From: Cupriavidus sp. P-10
GTDB taxonomy: Bacteria > Pseudomonadota > Gammaproteobacteria > Burkholderiales > Burkholderiaceae
Assembly: GCF_003402535.2 (NCBI RefSeq)
Contig: NZ_AP025172.1
Location: forward strand, 744,001 to 808,000
Length of the DNA stretch: 64,000 bases
Direction of reading: 5' to 3'
The notes under the pieces are model-generated. The model made no database searches. It had not been told where the DNA came from and was given only the letters and a program-made list of their open reading frames with translations. Below, in pieces: positions 46,428 to 55,310 of this stretch; position 1 is the stretch's first letter, and each line of letters starts with the position of its first letter. The position numbers and the translations under genes are program-made.

Positions 46428-46742
46428 GATGCCGCCGAGCGCCAGCGGTCCAACTTCAATGCGGGGGCGATCGGCGGTTCGGTGTTTACGCCGATGAACA
46501 CCAGCTATCGCAACAGCGATTTCCGGCCGACCGCCGGCGCTTCGTTCCGCATGGTGCTGGACGTCGGCAACTGGGATACGTCGCGCGTGGTCAACACGCC
46601 GGGGCAGTCGGGCAACTCGGCCAGCTCGCATTACCGTGACCTGGCGCCGTAATGTGCAAAGGGCGAGTACTCCCCGCTGCTCTACACGCGCAAGGCAGTG
46701 GAGAAGGAGAGCCGTGAGCGGCTCGAACTGGTGCCGCAGTAA
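46428..46742 (+). pseudogene. Penicillin acylase, C-terminal fragment
   Basis: The frame reads FTPMNTSYRNSDFRPTAGAS, FRMVLDVGNWDTSRVVNTPG, QSGNSASSHYRDLAP, then a TAA stop (46650-46652), then continues CAKGEYSPLLYTRKAVE to a final stop. This is the extreme C-terminus of the penicillin acylase (Ntn hydrolase) beta chain. The catalytic part is missing and an internal stop is present, so it is a dead relic. Confidence 0.75.
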
Positions 46743-46791
46743 GGTGGCACCGCCGGCACCGCCGCATGCGTTTCCGGCAAGTGGCAACGGG

Positions 46792-47409
46792 TCATCCCAC
46801 GTACCAGAGAATACTGACGAACTGGCACGCACTGCCCGCCAGCACAAACAGATGCCAGATGCCGTGGAAGTGCCGCACCTTCTCGTCAAAGAGAAAGAAG
46901 CCGATACCCACGGTGTAGAGCGCGCCGCCCGCCACCAGCCACCACAAGCCCGGCACCGGCAGCGCGGCCGTCAGCGGCCCAGTGGCAATCAGGACAAGCC
47001 AGCCCATCACTACGTAGATCAGCAGCGAGAAAACGCGCGTGCGGCGACCGATCCAGAGTTCCTGCGCAATGCCGATGGCGGCCAGCGCCCAGTTGATCCC
47101 AAACAGCGTCCAGCCCCAGGGACCGCGCAGCGTGACCAGCGCAAACGGTGTGTAGCTGCCGGCGATCAGAAGGTAGATGGCGCAATGATCCAGCCGCTGG
47201 AAGATGTCTTTGGCCGGGCCGCGCAGGCTGTGGTACAGCGTCGAGATCGTGTAAAGGAGGACCAGTGTGGTGCCGTAGACCACGGAGCTGACCACTTTCC
47301 ACGCGTCGTGGTGCAGCGCCGAGGATGTCACCAGCACCGCCATGCCGGCGGCGGCGAGGATGGCCCCGGCCAGGTGGCTATAGCCATTGAAACGTTCTCC
47401 GCGATACAT
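46792..47409 (-). CDS. trhA: Hemolysin III / PAQR-type membrane protein
   Basis: A 205-aa inner-membrane protein with seven predicted helices. It has the family hallmarks: a His/Asp-rich motif with TISTLYHSLRGPAKDIFQRL followed by DHCAIYLLIAGSYTPFAL, and a C-terminal HFHGIWHLFVLAGS whose His residues bind a metal in the PAQR superfamily. Members affect membrane fluidity. The start MYRGERFNGYSHL is the usual family N-terminus. It stands alone. Confidence 0.92.
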   Translation of the reverse strand: MYRGERFNGYSHLAGAILAAAGMAVLVTSSALHHDAWKVVSSVVYGTTLVLLYTISTLYHSLRGPAKDIFQRLDHCAIYLLIAGSYTPFALVTLRGPWGWTLFGINWALAAIGIAQELWIGRRTRVFSLLIYVVMGWLVLIATGPLTAALPVPGLWWLVAGGALYTVGIGFFLFDEKVRHFHGIWHLFVLAGSACQFVSILWYVG

Positions 47410-48659
47410 GCGCTGATCTCCGGAAAAGCTCGGTTGGCGCGCATTCGGGCGAATGCAAAGGCCCTATTCTGGCACGCGTGATCGGGTTCCGTTGCTTTGT
47501 CCTTTCTTGCTCCATGGCTTCATGATTGCTGCGCAGCAAAGCCCCGGGCATATCCGTGCAGAACCATTCGGCCTTGCGAGGACGGCGTCGTCGCCGTACC
47601 TCCGCTCGCTCATCGACAAGAAGTTCACGCCCTAGCGGTCGATCTCACCCTTGGGGAAACTATCCGGCTTCTATGAATCGCCCGACAACTGGGAGAAAAT
47701 TGGCGTGCCGTTGGACCGTGGCGTGGTAATTCGTGAACCTACACCGAGTCCGAGAATCCGAAACGAACTCATGCACTTCGATCCCGACGGCATAACCTCC
47801 CAACGATCATGAAAATCTGTTCGCCTTCGTCCAGTTTCCCCACGACATCCGACGGTTGAGAAGGCAAGCCTGATCGCCAAGCAAATCTCAGGCAATCTAC
47901 CCAAGGCGAACAAGGGAAGCCGGCCGCCTATCGCAGCACCATGGGCCGCGTGGCCCTTCCCATAGCGCGTATAAGCGCCGTAGTGTCATGGTTCCCTCGA
48001 GCGCCATGTCGGCACGTGGCCAACGGTCGTTCCGGAGCGTTGATCTGTTGTTCAAGGGTGATCGACGAACGTCGGCGAAGGGATAGAACTGGGCTTCGAC
48101 GAATGTCCATTTGGATTCGGAATTAGCCATTCATTTCGCGACGGCCCGATTGACCGCTGGGGTGGCTAGAGACAACAGGCGTAAGTTCGAGATCGTGAAA
48201 CTATTAGGGGACTTCCATTCGTCGCTGTCACCTGCGAAGTCCAGCCTCCATCCCCTCCCCTTGGATCGCCTACCTTTGCACCATCCTCCGCAGATAACGG
48301 CGCGTTATCGGGCCTTATTGCCGCGCCCTGGAACGCTGGCGTCACGTGAATCCTGTCCACGCGCCTGCGAATCTGGAGGGAGCGCAGCGGCAGTAGTCGA
48401 CCGGATGTGTCGTTGGTCGGCATGATCACTCTGTCAATCGAATGTCGGCTCCAGCCACGCCAACGGACTGCCATTCCGGAAACCTTGCCACTTGTCGCCA
48501 TTGAGCGTGTATCGGGATCGGTCATCGAGACCTGGCCATCTGGCAGCGTCTTGAGCCTTCCTTTATCCGCTCAACGCTATACATCTGCTGACGCATGCGC
48601 GATCTTCTCGCGCAGTCGAGTCGTCTTGGCCGATGTGATTCCCGCACAAAAAGTTTTGC
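47410..48659. other. Intergenic with repeat copy C
   Basis: About 1.25 kb without a supported gene. Short frames overlap on both strands. Copy C of the dispersed repeat lies at 48303-48405. Confidence 0.45.
48303..48405 (+). repeat. Dispersed repeat, copy C
   Basis: GTTATCGGGCCTTATTGCCG is followed by CGCCCTGGAACGCTGGCGTC and, after an 11-base insertion relative to copy A, GGAGGGAGCGCAGCGGCAG. It is closest to copy A. Confidence 0.6.
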
Positions 48660-48959
48660 TTACTTTTTGGCGGAGTGCGGCGTGTCCTTGCCTTCTGCGA
48701 GAAGGGTGTCAACAATGTGAATTCCGTCATTCATAGCCGCCCGCTCAGCGTCGCCGAGCGACCCCCAGTGCTCGCCGGTGACAGGATAGACGCGTCCCAA
48801 TTCGGAACACGGCGTGCAGTTTTCGACACAAATAACAACAGCGGCACTGTACGTCCGGGCCGGACGGCCCTCACAAAGTTTCCGAGACGCTTCGTACCGA
48901 TAAACGACGGGATAAATGTCGTACCCCTTGTAGTTGACACAGTCCACGACTAACTCCAT
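48660..48959 (-). CDS. DUF6566-like small protein, 99 aa
   Basis: From ATG 48959 (MELVVDCVNYKGYDIYPVVY) the protein shows a beta-rich start, RYEASRKLCEGRPARTYSAA, VVICVENCTPCSELGRVYPV, and ends SLGDAERAAMNDGIHIVDTL. This resembles small Burkholderiales proteins annotated as DUF6566. The ribosome binding site is weak. Function unknown; cytoplasmic. Confidence 0.55.
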   Translation of the reverse strand: MELVVDCVNYKGYDIYPVVYRYEASRKLCEGRPARTYSAAVVICVENCTPCSELGRVYPVTGEHWGSLGDAERAAMNDGIHIVDTLLAEGKDTPHSAKK

Positions 48960-49052
48960 AGGGGCGGGCGTCCACTCTACACCCAATGCGCTCGCCGCCC
49001 TCATTTTCGGCAGTCAAAGCGCGCCTTCCAATGCCATGTGGAGGATCAAGTA

Positions 49053-49984
49053 TCACGTCAAGCGCTGCTGGACGAGAAAGCGGCAATGCGATGGCCTTCT
49101 CCGGAGAGGAGCGCGGTCACCGAAACCGAGCTGGGCAAACCGTACGGTATCCCCGCCGTCCGACAGGAAGGTGACCGGCTGACTGGGTTGCACACCCTCA
49201 CGAAGAAGGAAATTCCACATACGATCGGCCAGCCGGTCGGCGCTCCAGCTTGTGCACGTAGGTAAAACTATGCCCGCCATCCTGATCCCGCAGGGACTTC
49301 CCGACAATCACTTCAAACCAGCCGTCCTGGCGGCGCCGGTGTCCAGCCCGCCGAAGGAAGCCGCCGTCAATGCCAACCGCGCGGACCGGACTGGGCTCGG
49401 GGATCTCGGGCGAGCGGACGCTCGCCTCCACCTCCGCCTGCTGCCGCACGTCGGTTGCCTGCTCCGCTTCCAGCCGGCGACCGACCTTGGTGACCTGGCG
49501 CCGGATCGAGCTGGCTGCCAGGATCGAGCGGCAATACTTCCTGCAGGACGTTGACGGTCAGACCATACGACATCAACGCTGCAAACTTCACCTCGAGATA
49601 CTGCAGTTCTGGACTGACCCGCTTAGGCAAGCAGTTAGCGACCGGACTGAAGCTAGGGGCGTCGCCTTGGCACTGCCGGCAGGGGTACAGCCTCGGACTG
49701 TCAATCGACAGCCGTCCGAACGCGCTACGGAAAACCAAGTGACGGTGGCCCTTGCAAGCCAGCTGCGCCCCGCACGTGGGACAAACGCTGGTCCGGGCAA
49801 CTGCCTCGGCAACCTGTGCCGTGACCATCGTGCGCTGCAGCCGGCCCAGCAATGATTTCGCCTCCTCCAGATGCAGCCCCAGCGAGCCCACATCAAGGCC
49901 ATCTCTCTCGAACTGGGCTATCTCGGTGACGGTGGCTGGCGCGCCTCCATCGTCCTGCACGACGAGTTGCAAGCTGATACGCAT
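49053..49984 (-). pseudogene. ISKra4-family transposase, frameshifted and truncated
   Basis: The N-terminal part from ATG 49984 (MRISLQLVVQDDGGAPATVT) contains a zinc-binding segment (VCPTCGAQLACKGHRHL, LYPCRQCQGDAP) and LSYGLTVNVLQEVLPLD-like sequence. Homology changes frame near 49450 into SPVRAVGIDGGFLRRAGHRR and again near 49250 into DRMWNFLLREGVQPSQPVTF, then stops. At least two frameshifts and a missing 3' end make it non-functional. Confidence 0.8.
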
Positions 49985-50020
49985 GGCCGCCCTCCTTCCT
50001 TGGACGCTGCGGCGACCAGT

Positions 50021-50629
50021 CTACCCCTCGAGCTCTCGCAGCCGATCATTGACGATCCGACGATCAAAGCGACGATCCAGCCAAATCAGCCACCCATCGA
50101 CCTCGTCGCGCAGGTCTTCCAGCACGATTGGCCCTTCGCGCAGTGACTCGATCCAATCGACGAACTCATATTCACTGTGTTCGTCCCTGGCCTCCAGATC
50201 CCTCTCGATTCCGCCAATGTCCTCGGGCGGGCATGGCCCGCAACCCGCCACGCAACGCGGCAACTGGCCAGGTCGCTGCCGCAGCATACGCCGCTCCAGG
50301 CGTATCTCGTGGCGCCACCACGCGTTGAAGTCATACACATAGACGAAGCCTTCGTGTTCTCGGAGATGAAACGCGGTCAGCGGCAGTTCGCTGGCGACTG
50401 CGCAGAACTGCAAGACGCCCTCCTGAGCCTCGCCGTAACGCCTGCCACGAATACTGAACGTGTGCAGATGTTCGTCGGCCCAGCCAATGACGACCTGGAT
50501 GACATGGTGCAATCGCCCGAGCGTAAAGTGCTCGGGAACGAGGACGCGTCGCCAAACCGGCGGGCTCAGGCCGCGCAGAGCAATTCGAAGTTGAAGGACG
50601 GAGATCGCCGGTCCAGGATCGGGAGCCAT
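50021..50629 (-). CDS. pRiA4b ORF-3 family protein
   Basis: A 202-aa protein typical of the passenger gene in ISKra4-type elements: LQLRIALRGLSPPVWRRVLV, PEHFTLGRLHHVIQVVIGWA, HLHTFSIRGRRYG, then HEGFVYVYDFNAWWRHEIRL and CVAGCGPCPPEDIGG. Function in transposition is unknown. It lies directly upstream of the broken transposase and appears intact. Confidence 0.88.
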   Translation of the reverse strand: MAPDPGPAISVLQLRIALRGLSPPVWRRVLVPEHFTLGRLHHVIQVVIGWADEHLHTFSIRGRRYGEAQEGVLQFCAVASELPLTAFHLREHEGFVYVYDFNAWWRHEIRLERRMLRQRPGQLPRCVAGCGPCPPEDIGGIERDLEARDEHSEYEFVDWIESLREGPIVLEDLRDEVDGWLIWLDRRFDRRIVNDRLRELEG

Positions 50630-50686
50630 GCGCGCATTGTAGGTGCCTCATTGGCCTCTTAGTAGCGGTCCGGCCGTCAGCCCCCG

Positions 50687-51111
50687 TCTTGGCGCGCTCT
50701 CCAACTTCAGCAGCCGCGACACCGAGTGCGTCGCGGTCTCGTCGCGCAACATGCGATGTGTGGCGAGCTTGGAAGCGGGTGACACCACCCGCGCCACCAG
50801 CAGTGCCATCACCACCGAGCGCAGCGCGGCCGGTGCCGAGGCAAACCACTGCTCGGCGCCGCAGGCGCGCGCCGCGCCAAGCACGGCGGCCACGTGTCCG
50901 TGTTGCAGGCTGCGCTCGATCACGAAGGCCTCATCGGCGGCCGACACCGCGACGCCACCGCGTAGCAGCACCTTCAAGCCTTCAATGACCTCGGCGGGCA
51001 GCGACGAGAGAATTGGCGAGGGTGCGCTTCTTGACCGTGTTGCCGTCGCGATAGGACTCGCGCAGCAGGACGGCGGGGGGCGAGTTGCGGTTGGGGACGT
51101 GTTCGATGTAC
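50687..51111 (-). pseudogene. IS1634-family transposase, 5' fragment
   Basis: From ATG 51111 the frame reads MYIEHVPNRNSPPAVLLRES and then YRDGNTVKKRTLAN. After one extra base near 51010 it continues in another frame as LSSLPAEVIEGLKVLLRGGV, HGHVAAVLGAARACGAEQWF and RMLRDETATHSVSRLLKLES. It is then cut off by the ISKra4 end. The catalytic DDE part is absent. Confidence 0.85.
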
Positions 51112-51249
51112 ATGAACACTTATTCAAGCAAAAATCCGCCGAAACGCATTAGAAAAACACTAATTTACATGGCTACATAATAGGCGCAAAAAATGACCAA
51201 AGCCCAGCGCCGACGCGGGTTCCGGCCATTCGAGAAGCCAAAGCTCGGA

Positions 51250-51990
51250 CTAGTTATCAACGTTAATGACATTCAGGTCGATCATCTCGGGCCTAGATAG
51301 GTAATTCATCTCTGAAGCCTTTGACTTGGTTCCAAGGTCGACGATCCTGGGAGAGCCTCCCATCTCTAGCACGTATGCGCCCCAATTGGCGGCTTCCCGC
51401 GCGGCCGACTGCTCGATTCGCTGAATGACAGCCTTAATCGCTTCTCTATCGGGCTGTCCGGGTGTTGTGCCGTAAGCGTGGAGGATTCGCGCGAGCGTCC
51501 GATCAACCGCTTCGTCGCTACTGACCGACGTAGCCATATGGATGCCGTAGCGACCGCCTTCATCCACCCGCCGGGCGATCCCTCCCATGAAGATGTCGGC
51601 ACACGAGCTTGCGCAACGAGCACCTTTCGGTATCCGCGTTGACAAGCCCGCACGCCGGATGGCTCTTCCCATCGCAAGGCCTTCAATCACCAGGCCACCA
51701 CGAGAGTCCAGCAGGACCTCACTCACGGGCTGCGATTGGCGTAGCACGCGCTCGAAGCGTGCGGCGTCGCCCTCGGCAATCGCCCGTCCTCTGGGAAAGT
51801 CTGCCGATGCCGGTTCATCCCGAACGAGAAGCACCCTCCGACCTTGATACTGGATCAACTCCACTGAAACTGCTTGTGCGGCGGGAATGCTAAGAAGCAT
51901 TGTCACCAAACATGCAGCTACCCATCTCCCGAAGGTGTGAATGGCTTCATTTTGGTTAGGCGACACGAGTGCGAGTTCCATTGCTATCAC
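51250..51990 (-). CDS. Exported ClpP-like protein (COG3904 type)
   Basis: A 246-aa protein with a signal peptide (VAACLVTMLLSIPAAQA) and a ClpP/crotonase-like periplasmic domain: VSEVLLDSRGGLVIEGLAMG, then RCASSCADIFMGGIARRVDE. It has the same Ser-rich turn as the IS-disrupted protein at 31.5-32.0 kb but lacks that protein's LprI tail. An ATG at 51981 is an alternative start. The start overlaps the stop of the upstream lipoprotein gene by about 35 bases, so the two are probably co-expressed. Peptidase activity is not established. Confidence 0.75.
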   Translation of the reverse strand: MIAMELALVSPNQNEAIHTFGRWVAACLVTMLLSIPAAQAVSVELIQYQGRRVLLVRDEPASADFPRGRAIAEGDAARFERVLRQSQPVSEVLLDSRGGLVIEGLAMGRAIRRAGLSTRIPKGARCASSCADIFMGGIARRVDEGGRYGIHMATSVSSDEAVDRTLARILHAYGTTPGQPDREAIKAVIQRIEQSAAREAANWGAYVLEMGGSPRIVDLGTKSKASEMNYLSRPEMIDLNVINVDN

Positions 51991-52642
51991 GACAGTAGGT
52001 GGCGACTTGTTTTGTTTCCTTCCCGGCGATGTACGCTACCTCGCGGACACTCTCACAATCGGTACGACCGGCAACCTGGGTCGGACCTATCGCCTGCGAG
52101 GATCCCTGGGCCTTTCCGTTCCAGGTGACCGTCGGCGCTGGCGTTGCCGTGACGTCGCGTTGTGCTGCTGCCCGCGCCTCGGCAGCGCGTTGTTCCGACT
52201 GCGCGCGGGCCGCCGCTGTTTGGGCGGCCGCGAGATCAGCACGACGCTGCGCCTCGATTTCCGCGTTTCGCTTCGCCAGTGCCTGCTGAACCGCGGCGTC
52301 GCGCTCTGCCATGGCGCGGCGGGAGGCCTCTTCAGCGCGCTGTCGATCTGCCTCGTCTAGCTTCGCGCCGATCGCAGAGCCGGCGAACAGGCCGACTCCC
52401 GCCCCGATGGCGCCGCCAATCGCGGCTCGTGTCGCCTTATTGCTGCTCTTGCTTCCAGTCGTTGCGCCGATGGCCGCACCGGTCACTGCACCGAGGGTCG
52501 CGCCGAGCGTGGCGCCGGTCTGCTGATTGGTCGCACAGCCCGAAGCCAATAGAACCCCAAGGGCTAGCGCACCCGCGCTTGCAAAAAACGACAATGGCCG
52601 CTGGCTCGCGGTCAAGGATTGCACTTCACGCGCGCTATCCAT
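51956..52642 (-). CDS. Glycine-zipper lipoprotein with coiled coil
   Basis: ATG 52642 (MDSAREVQSLTASQRPLSFF) has GGAGGA 5-10 bases upstream. A lipoprotein signal ends in the lipobox LASGC. A glycine-zipper segment follows (GATLGATLGAVTGAAIGATT, GGAIGAGVGLFAGSAIGAKL), then an Ala/Arg/Glu/Gln-rich coiled coil and a short C-terminal domain with two Cys residues (TDCESVREVAYIAGKETKQV). It probably sits in the outer membrane. The frame extends further upstream, but that part is not convincing. Confidence 0.85.
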   Translation of the reverse strand: MDSAREVQSLTASQRPLSFFASAGALALGVLLASGCATNQQTGATLGATLGAVTGAAIGATTGSKSSNKATRAAIGGAIGAGVGLFAGSAIGAKLDEADRQRAEEASRRAMAERDAAVQQALAKRNAEIEAQRRADLAAAQTAAARAQSEQRAAEARAAAQRDVTATPAPTVTWNGKAQGSSQAIGPTQVAGRTDCESVREVAYIAGKETKQVATYCRDSNGTRTRVA

Positions 52643-52858
52643 ACTTTCCTCCATCGTCACTGCCAGTCGTACGGGCGCGCTGTCGCGGAGCCCGCGTTTT
52701 TTGTTCTTGCTGGTCAGGGCGTGGCCATCGGTCGCGGGCCCGGATTCGAGTGCCGCCCCAGGGTTGGGCTCGCTGTTGTTCCATACCACGCTCTCCCGCG
52801 AGGCCTGCATTACAGGCTCTCGACTCCCCCGGGATCGTACGCATCGCACATAGGTACG

Positions 52859-52886
52859 CAAAAGGGCACGGCTTATAGCCGTGCCC
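52859..52886 (-). terminator. Strong hairpin, minus-strand terminator
   Basis: GGGCACGGC/GCCGTGCCC form a perfect 9-bp stem with loop TTATA (52864-52886), followed on the minus strand by TTTTGC. It would end transcription coming from the 53.3-53.5 kb gene. Confidence 0.7.
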
Positions 52887-53289
52887 GCGATTTTAGACAT
52901 GCGCCTTAGGAAGAGGTAAAGCCAACGGGTTGGGCGACATTCAACCTGATGGTCAAAACATGTCTTAAGACTAGGAGTTGTGGGGCCCTAGTGCAAGTCT
53001 CAGACATCAGACAAAGCCCTCGATTGGCCTGAAGGATCTTCGCTCTCGCCGCGTGGCGCACGGCATAACCATCCCACTTCGACCCCAGCCGAGGCTTTCC
53101 AATCGGCGCAACGCCGGATAGGGGCAGCCGTGCCACCGCTTTGGAAGCGGTTCCTAAGCGCAAGTCGCCCAGACTCGCCCAAATGAATGCTGGACCGTTG
53201 AGGTCCTCGTCCGGCCTTCCGGCCCCGACGGTCGGAGCGTCACAGTGCGACGCTAGTAAGCCGTATAGCCACAAGCAGGAAGGCTCTCG
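52887..53289. other. Intergenic, no supported gene
   Basis: About 400 bases between the hairpin and the small gene at 53290. No family or signal recognised. Confidence 0.4.
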
Positions 53290-53538
53290 TCAGGGCCTTG
53301 CATCGTTAAGCCGTTGGCGAATCTGCCAGGCTAGCATGTCCACCGAGCGCGTGGCTGGAGCGAAACGAAAGCGACCTGGGGCGACCCACTGCCCCAGGCG
53401 CATCCATCCGTCGGGGAATATACAGACGTGCAGGTCATTGTTAATGACTACCACACCAGCTAAACCGGGATGGGTTGTTACTCCGTGGCATCGAATGCCG
53501 AGGCGCTCCAGATGACGTCGCACGGCACTTGCTCGCAT
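53290..53538 (-). CDS. Small hypothetical protein, 82 aa
   Basis: From ATG 53538 (MRASAVRRHLERLGIRCHGV) the product reads LAGVVVINNDLHVCIFPDGW, then MRLGQWVAPGRFRFAPATRS. The alternating hydrophobic strands suggest a small folded domain. GGGG lies upstream of the start. No family is recognised and there is no signal peptide. Confidence 0.5.
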   Translation of the reverse strand: MRASAVRRHLERLGIRCHGVTTHPGLAGVVVINNDLHVCIFPDGWMRLGQWVAPGRFRFAPATRSVDMLAWQIRQRLNDARP

Positions 53539-53801
53539 GGCGGCTTACCCCGGTTGGACCGCCATTTTGCGGCGAACTCTAGGACGCGTCAGTTCGCGTG
53601 CGCACCGACAAGGTTTGTGCCAAGCGCAAAGCGCCAAAGCGCTCCCGTCCGCTGATCAGTCCGTGGACCGACAAGCGGCGGCTCCTCAGTCAATCCCTAT
53701 TGTGATCTGCGTCGCAGCACTGACTTCCCTCCGATCACGGTTCTGATGCCGTAAGACGGCCAAGGCGCGAACGGCCGTTGAAAAAGAGACAGAAAGCCAA
53801 G
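53539..53801. other. Intergenic, no gene seen
   Basis: About 260 bases without a supported frame, ending at the hsp20 terminator. Confidence 0.4.
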
Positions 53802-53824
53802 ACGGCGGCACCGTTCGCCGCCGT
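53802..53824 (-). terminator. Terminator-like hairpin of the hsp20 operon
   Basis: ACGGCGGC/GCCGCCGT form a perfect 8-bp stem with a 7-nt loop, 18 bases after the second hsp20 stop. The minus-strand tail is CTTGGCTTTC, so termination may be partial. Confidence 0.5.
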
Positions 53825-53842
53825 TACCTGGCAATTGAGCGG

Positions 53843-54262
53843 TCAGCCGACCGAGACTTGGATCCGCTGCGGTTGGGCTTCTTCGCGCCGCGGGATGGTC
53901 ACCTTCAGCACGCCATCCTGCAGGTTAGCTTCAATGCGGGCTGCATCCAGATCCGGACTGAGCGCGAAGCTCCGCGCATAACGTGGCTGCCGGATCTCTG
54001 CATGTTGTACGCGCAATCCGGCCGGGGTCGGCAACAGGGCTTCGCCTTCGATGCGCAGGTTGGCGTCGTGGACGTTGACCTCCAGCTTCTCGCGCGGCAC
54101 GCCTGGCAGGTCGGCCCACAGCGTAACGCCGGCGGAGGTCTCGTAGATGTCGACCGCCGGCACCAGCGTCGGTGCCTGCATGTCTTCGCGGCGCTGGGCA
54201 ACGGAGCCCTGCCTGCCTTGGGGGTTTTGATCGCGCTGGGCGACGGGGTTCGATCCGTTCAT
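53843..54262 (-). CDS. Hsp20/alpha-crystallin small heat-shock protein (second)
   Basis: A 139-aa ATP-independent holdase chaperone. Residues about 1-35 are a polar N-terminal arm (Gln/Arg-rich). The alpha-crystallin domain follows: PAVDIYETSAGVTLWADLPG, VPREKLEVNVHDANLRIEGE, RSFALSPDLDAARIEANLQD and GVLKVTIPRRE. A C-terminal IQV motif can dock oligomers. It lies 15 bases after the first hsp20 gene, so both are in one operon. Pairs like this are common on Cupriavidus stress islands. Confidence 0.93.
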   Translation of the reverse strand: MNGSNPVAQRDQNPQGRQGSVAQRREDMQAPTLVPAVDIYETSAGVTLWADLPGVPREKLEVNVHDANLRIEGEALLPTPAGLRVQHAEIRQPRYARSFALSPDLDAARIEANLQDGVLKVTIPRREEAQPQRIQVSVG

Positions 54263-54277
54263 GGCTTGCTCCTGATC

Positions 54278-54718
54278 TCAGCTGACAGTTATGGCACGCG
54301 GGCGCGACGCTTCGCGCTTGCCCACGCTGATCGAAAGGCAGCCGTTAACGTAACGCGCTTCCACCTTGTCCGGGTCGGCCGCCTGTGGCAGCTCAATCAC
54401 GCGGCGGAATTTGCCCGCGAAGCGCTCCTGCGCGTAGGGCCGCGCCTCGGTGTCGCCCTCGGGCTGTACCGGGGCTCGCTCGCCGCTGATAGTCAGTAGG
54501 CCCTTGTCGATCGATACATCGAACTGGTCCGCCTTTAGGCCCGGCGCGAACAGCACGATCTCGATCGAGTCGTCAGTGATGCCCAGGTTGAGCGGGGGAT
54601 ACGCCCCCAATCGCCCGGACCGCAAGCTCGAAGGAAATCCGCCGAACAGGTTCGCCATCTCCCGTTGCAGCCGGTCCAACTCACTGAACGGGTCAGTCGT
54701 GAAAAAGAAGTCACTCAT
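54278..54718 (-). CDS. Hsp20/alpha-crystallin small heat-shock protein (first)
   Basis: ATG 54718 (MSDFFFTTDPFSELDRLQRE) has AAGGAGGA upstream. Of 146 residues, the first 40 form the N-terminal arm with Phe/Leu contacts (MANLFGGFPSSL). The alpha-crystallin domain then shows PPLNLGITDDSIEIVLFAPG, LKADQFDVSIDKGLLTISGE and FRRVIELPQAADPDKVEARY with VNGCLSISVGK. An ITV motif stands at the C-terminus. It is a holdase for unfolded proteins and the first gene of the two-gene operon. No CIRCE or ROSE-like element is evident. Confidence 0.94.
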   Translation of the reverse strand: MSDFFFTTDPFSELDRLQREMANLFGGFPSSLRSGRLGAYPPLNLGITDDSIEIVLFAPGLKADQFDVSIDKGLLTISGERAPVQPEGDTEARPYAQERFAGKFRRVIELPQAADPDKVEARYVNGCLSISVGKREASRPRAITVS

Positions 54719-55040
54719 GGTCAGATCCTCCTTCTTTGCAGCGGGAAAAGTGAAGGCGTACGTGCCTGCCACCACCGCTGGCCTATCTAATCAATAGGAA
54801 CACGCCGCGTCGCGTTGTCGCGACGACTGGGTAACCTCTAATTAGTGTTGGGCCAGGAAGATTTCAAGAGTCTTGAGCCGCATGCGCTGCGACTCATCAT
54901 CGCCGCACTTCCGCTATCTGGCACTGCCCGAGCGATGCCGAATTCATGAATGAGGTCGCGCCAGCGCGACAGAAGGAAATTGGGGCTGGAAGCCTGGCGC
55001 AGAGCAAGGCTGATCCGGCCCCACGGCATCGGTTTGTGAA
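54719..55040. other. Upstream of hsp20 operon, no gene seen
   Basis: About 320 bases holding the hsp20 promoter region. A minus-strand frame from 54838 is not convincing. A PhaZ- or transposase-like identity was looked for and not found. Confidence 0.4.
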
Positions 55041-55226
55041 TCAGCTCTTTACGGGGGCGCTTGCACCTCTGCACTGGCATTGCGGCCCACAGGCGCATCC
55101 AACTCCGCACTGACATTGTGGCCCGCAGGCGCACGCATTATGCTCGGCAGTTGTCTGGCATCCGCAGACGCAGCCGGCGCCGGGGCAAGCAGCGCATTCG
55201 CATGTGGATTGGGTAGTGGTATTCAT
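55041..55226 (-). CDS. Metallothionein-like Cys-rich protein
   Basis: A 61-aa protein with 15 Cys residues, nearly all in CxC or CxxC-type spacing: CECAACPGAGCVCGC, CACGPQCQCGVGC and CACGPQCQC. The tandem ACGPQCQC unit appears twice. ATG 55226 has AGAAAGGA upstream. It resembles bacterial metallothioneins, which sequester Zn, Cd or Cu, but the spacing differs from the SmtA pattern, so it may be a separate type. A truncated AraC regulator lies just upstream on the same strand. Confidence 0.85.
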   Translation of the reverse strand: MNTTTQSTCECAACPGAGCVCGCQTTAEHNACACGPQCQCGVGCACGPQCQCRGASAPVKS

Positions 55227-55310
55227 GGCGATGGTCCTTTCTGTTGGAAACGAGACGCCAGTGTGCGACCACTGATTACGGACAGATTGAACGAAACGGC
55301 TAAATTTCGC

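Larger units (their letters stand above)
49040..50686 (-). mobile_element. ISKra4-family element, 3' truncated
   Basis: One end is near 50686 (GACGGGGGCTGACGGCCGGA, read on the minus strand), where the IS1634-family gene is interrupted. It carries a pRiA4b ORF-3 gene followed by the transposase, the usual ISKra4 order. Transposase homology ends at about 49040, so the far end is missing. Confidence 0.7.
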
